NCBI GenBank assembly: GCA_902766515.1
Contig: CACXEB010000067.1
Span: 1-6,847 of the forward strand
Origin: an uncultured Eubacteriales bacterium
GTDB taxonomy: Bacteria; Bacillota_A; Clostridia; Christensenellales; Aristaeellaceae
Length of the DNA stretch: 6,847 nucleotides
Reading direction: 5' to 3'
The position numbers were made by a program, and so were the translations under genes. Below the pieces are notes generated by a model. It searched no databases and was not told where the DNA came from. It was given only the letters and a program-made list of their open reading frames with translations. Of the stretch, positions 4,863 to 6,847 are shown piece by piece (position 1 is the first letter of the stretch; each line of letters opens with the position of its first letter).

Positions 4863-6847
4863 ATGTCAGCATTACCGCCGACAGTCGTCGGACTGGTCGC
4901 GCACGTGGACGCGGGCAAGACGACGCTCTCCGAGGAGCTGCTCTTCGCCAGCGGCGCCCTGCGCCGCAAAGGCCGCGTCGACCACGGTGACGCCTTCCTG
5001 GATACGGACGCGCAGGAAAAGGAGCGCGGCATTACGATATTCTCCAAACAGGCCCGGATCTCCTTCCAGGAACGGTCGCTGATTTTCCTGGATACGCCGG
5101 GCCATGTTGATTTTTCGGGGGAAACGGAGCGGGCGGTCAGCGTCATGGACGCGGCAGTACTGGTGATCAGCGGAACGGACGGGGTCCAGAGTCATACCCG
5201 GACGCTCTGGCGGCTGCTGGCGGCATACCGGGTGCCGGTCATGGTCTTTGTGAACAAAATGGACCAGCCGGGCGCGGACCGCAGCCGGATCCTCCGGGAA
5301 CTGAAGGCGGAGCTTCACCCCGGGTGTACGGATATGGGCGCTCCGGATATGGAGGAGGTCGCGCTGACGGACGAGCGGGCGCTGAACGCCTGGCTGGAAA
5401 CGGGACAGATCCCCGATGATACGCTGCGCCAGCTGATCGCGGACAGGTCCCTCTTTCCGGTCTATTTCGGCGCTGCGCTGCGCGGGGAGGGCGTTGCGGA
5501 ATTCCTTGCGGCGCTCGTGAAATACCTGCCGGTCCGGCGCTTCCGCGGCGAGTTTTCCGGCATCGTGTACAAAATCACCCGTGACGCGGCCGGCAGCCGC
5601 CTGACCTTCCTGCGGGTTACCGGCGGCCGCCTGCGCGTGCGGGACCTGCTGGCGGGGGAAAAGGTGAACCAGATCCGCCTGTACTCCGGCGCCCGGTATG
5701 TCCCTGCCGAGGAAGCCGGGGCAGGGGAAATCGCCGCCCTGACCGGCCCGGCGGCTACCCGGATCGGCCAGACCTTCGGCCCGGAGCAGCCGACGGTGCC
5801 GCCCACGCTGACACCGGTGCTGCAGTACCGCGTACGCCTGATGCCCGGTACGGACGAGCAGAAGGCACTGAAATGCTTCCGTGAGCTGGAAGAGGAGGAT
5901 CCGCAGCTGCAGGTGACCTGGCTGGCGCAGATCCGCCGGATCCAGGTGGGGATCATGGGGGAGGTCCAGCTTGAGATCCTGACGCGCCTCCTGATGGAGC
6001 GCTACCAGCTGCAGGTGGAGTTCGTCGAGGGCGGTGTCCTGTACCGGGAGACGATCGCGGCGCCGGCGGAGGGCTGCGGCCACTATGAGCCGCTCCGGCA
6101 TTACGCGGAGGTGCATCTGCGCCTGGAGCCCGGGCCGCGCGGCTCGGGCGTCACGGCCGGAAGCGAGTGCCCGCTGGACGCCCTGGCTCTCAACTGGCAG
6201 CGCCTGATCCTGACCCATGTGACGGAGCGCATTCACGCCGGCGTGCTGACCGGTGCGCCGCTGACGGACGTCCGGATTGTGCTGACGGCAGGCAGGGCGC
6301 ACCTCAAGCATACGGAGGGCGGCGATTTCCGCCAGGCGACGTACCGTGCGATCCGCCAGGGCCTGATGGGGGCGGAAAACGTCCTGCTGGAGCCCTGGTA
6401 CCATATGCGGCTGGAGGTGCCGAATGACACCGTCGGCCGCGCGCTGAACGATATCAGCCAGATGGGCGGGGCCGCCGCCGTCCAGGACAGCGACGGCCGC
6501 CTGACCGTGCTCGACGCCAGCGTATCGGTGGCCCGGGCGCGGCACTACGCGCGGCAGGTCGCTGCCTATACCCACGGGGAGGGCAGGATCGCGCTGGAGT
6601 TTGCGGGCTACCAGCCCTGCGCGGACCAGAAGGTCGTGGTGGAAGCCATCGGATACGACCCGGAGCGGGATGTGGACAATCCGGCGGACTCCGTGTTCTG
6701 CAGCCATGGTGCTGGATTTGTGGTGCCGTGGCGGGAAGCGCCGTCCCATATGCACCTGCAGCCGGACGGGCGGGCGAATGCCCCGGACCCGGAGGAGGAC
6801 GCCGCGCCTGAGCCGGTCCGGTCAGCGCCCCGTGATACCCTCGAGGA
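4863..6847 (+). CDS. Tet(M)/EF-G-like translational GTPase, 3'-truncated
   Basis: The frame is open from the ATG at 4863 to the right edge (661 residues, no stop), so the 3' end is missing. It is a ribosome-binding GTPase of the Tet(M)/EF-G group. The G domain carries AHVDAGKT (13-20), RGITI of switch I (55-59), DTPGHVDF (77-84), NKMD (131-134) and a G5-like FGAAL (202-206). Domain II is about 229-300. Domain III is about 318-387, with IMGEVQLEIL (364-373). Domain IV is about 392-505, with YRETI at 394-398. Domain V is about 507-600, with LLEPWYHMRLEVP and GYQPC. The Tet(M) domain IV tip that displaces tetracycline (YSPVST, from memory) reads LKHTEG here (481-486), so resistance is doubtful. 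After domain V comes PADSVFCSHGAGFVVPW (607-623) and then an acidic, proline-rich stretch, past the usual Tet(M) end near 639. Relatives in clostridia are longer and some carry a C-terminal NYN-type domain (from memory). It is probably a chromosomal translation factor of unproven role. Confidence 0.9.
   Translation, partial: MSALPPTVVGLVAHVDAGKTTLSEELLFASGALRRKGRVDHGDAFLDTDAQEKERGITIFSKQARISFQERSLIFLDTPGHVDFSGETERAVSVMDAAVLVISGTDGVQSHTRTLWRLLAAYRVPVMVFVNKMDQPGADRSRILRELKAELHPGCTDMGAPDMEEVALTDERALNAWLETGQIPDDTLRQLIADRSLFPVYFGAALRGEGVAEFLAALVKYLPVRRFRGEFSGIVYKITRDAAGSRLTFLRVTGGRLRVRDLLAGEKVNQIRLYSGARYVPAEEAGAGEIAALTGPAATRIGQTFGPEQPTVPPTLTPVLQYRVRLMPGTDEQKALKCFRELEEEDPQLQVTWLAQIRRIQVGIMGEVQLEILTRLLMERYQLQVEFVEGGVLYRETIAAPAEGCGHYEPLRHYAEVHLRLEPGPRGSGVTAGSECPLDALALNWQRLILTHVTERIHAGVLTGAPLTDVRIVLTAGRAHLKHTEGGDFRQATYRAIRQGLMGAENVLLEPWYHMRLEVPNDTVGRALNDISQMGGAAAVQDSDGRLTVLDASVSVARARHYARQVAAYTHGEGRIALEFAGYQPCADQKVVVEAIGYDPERDVDNPADSVFCSHGAGFVVPWREAPSHMHLQPDGRANAPDPEEDAAPEPVRSAPRDTLE

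Noticed and set aside
4872..6755. 627-codon open frame on the minus strand
   Set aside because: It is antisense to the clearly recognisable GTPase, rich in Arg, His, Gln and Pro as expected of a GC-rich shadow frame, and has no recognisable domain.
4863..6847. Annotation as a tetracycline-resistance gene and sign of horizontal transfer
   Set aside because: The domain IV tip motif is not conserved, base composition matches the neighbours, and no mobile element is nearby.

Overview
The window reads as ordinary chromosome from a high-GC member of the Bacillota, most likely a clostridial lineage. The evidence is strong AGGAGG-type ribosome binding sites, a YlmH homologue, a Tet(M)/EF-G-like GTPase of the clostridial type, and dense, almost gap-free coding. 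A gut or rumen clostridium (Christensenellales- or Oscillospirales-like) would fit, but this is inference from style and no taxonomic marker is present. I see no mobile element, CRISPR array, tRNA or rRNA, and no stretch over 300 bases lacks a gene.

Layout. Bases 2-3091 (+) are a tightly packed three-gene unit. It starts with the 3' part of an unrecognised protein that has a charged linker, a coiled coil and a cysteine-rich C-terminal domain resembling a degenerate AAA+ fold. A TrmH/SpoU-family RNA 2'-O-ribose methyltransferase follows, joined by an ATGA stop/start overlap. A family-6-type hypoxanthine (deoxyinosine) DNA glycosylase comes next, overlapping the methyltransferase by 20 nt. After a 70-bp gap holding a stem-loop comes psuG (+, 3162-4076), pseudouridine-5'-phosphate glycosidase. 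It converges on ylmH (-, 4105-4830), an S4-domain ribosome-associated protein. A hairpin between them has the psuG stop codon in its loop and is followed on the minus strand by a T-rich tract, so it looks like the ylmH terminator. Only 32 bp upstream of ylmH, a divergent gene (+, from 4863) encodes a Tet(M)-like ribosome-associated GTPase that runs off the right edge with no stop.

Working together. Four of the six genes deal with RNA or the ribosome: a methyltransferase for rRNA or tRNA, a glycosidase that breaks down pseudouridine monophosphate from RNA turnover, an S4 protein of the kind linked to ribosome rescue, and a translational GTPase. The glycosylase repairs deaminated DNA bases. No dedicated new system is evident. 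The points most worth a second look are the degenerate AAA-like protein at the left edge, the GTPase whose domain IV tip differs from true tetracycline-resistance proteins and which continues past the usual Tet(M) end, the 32-bp ylmH/GTPase divergent junction, and the terminator overlapping the psuG stop codon.
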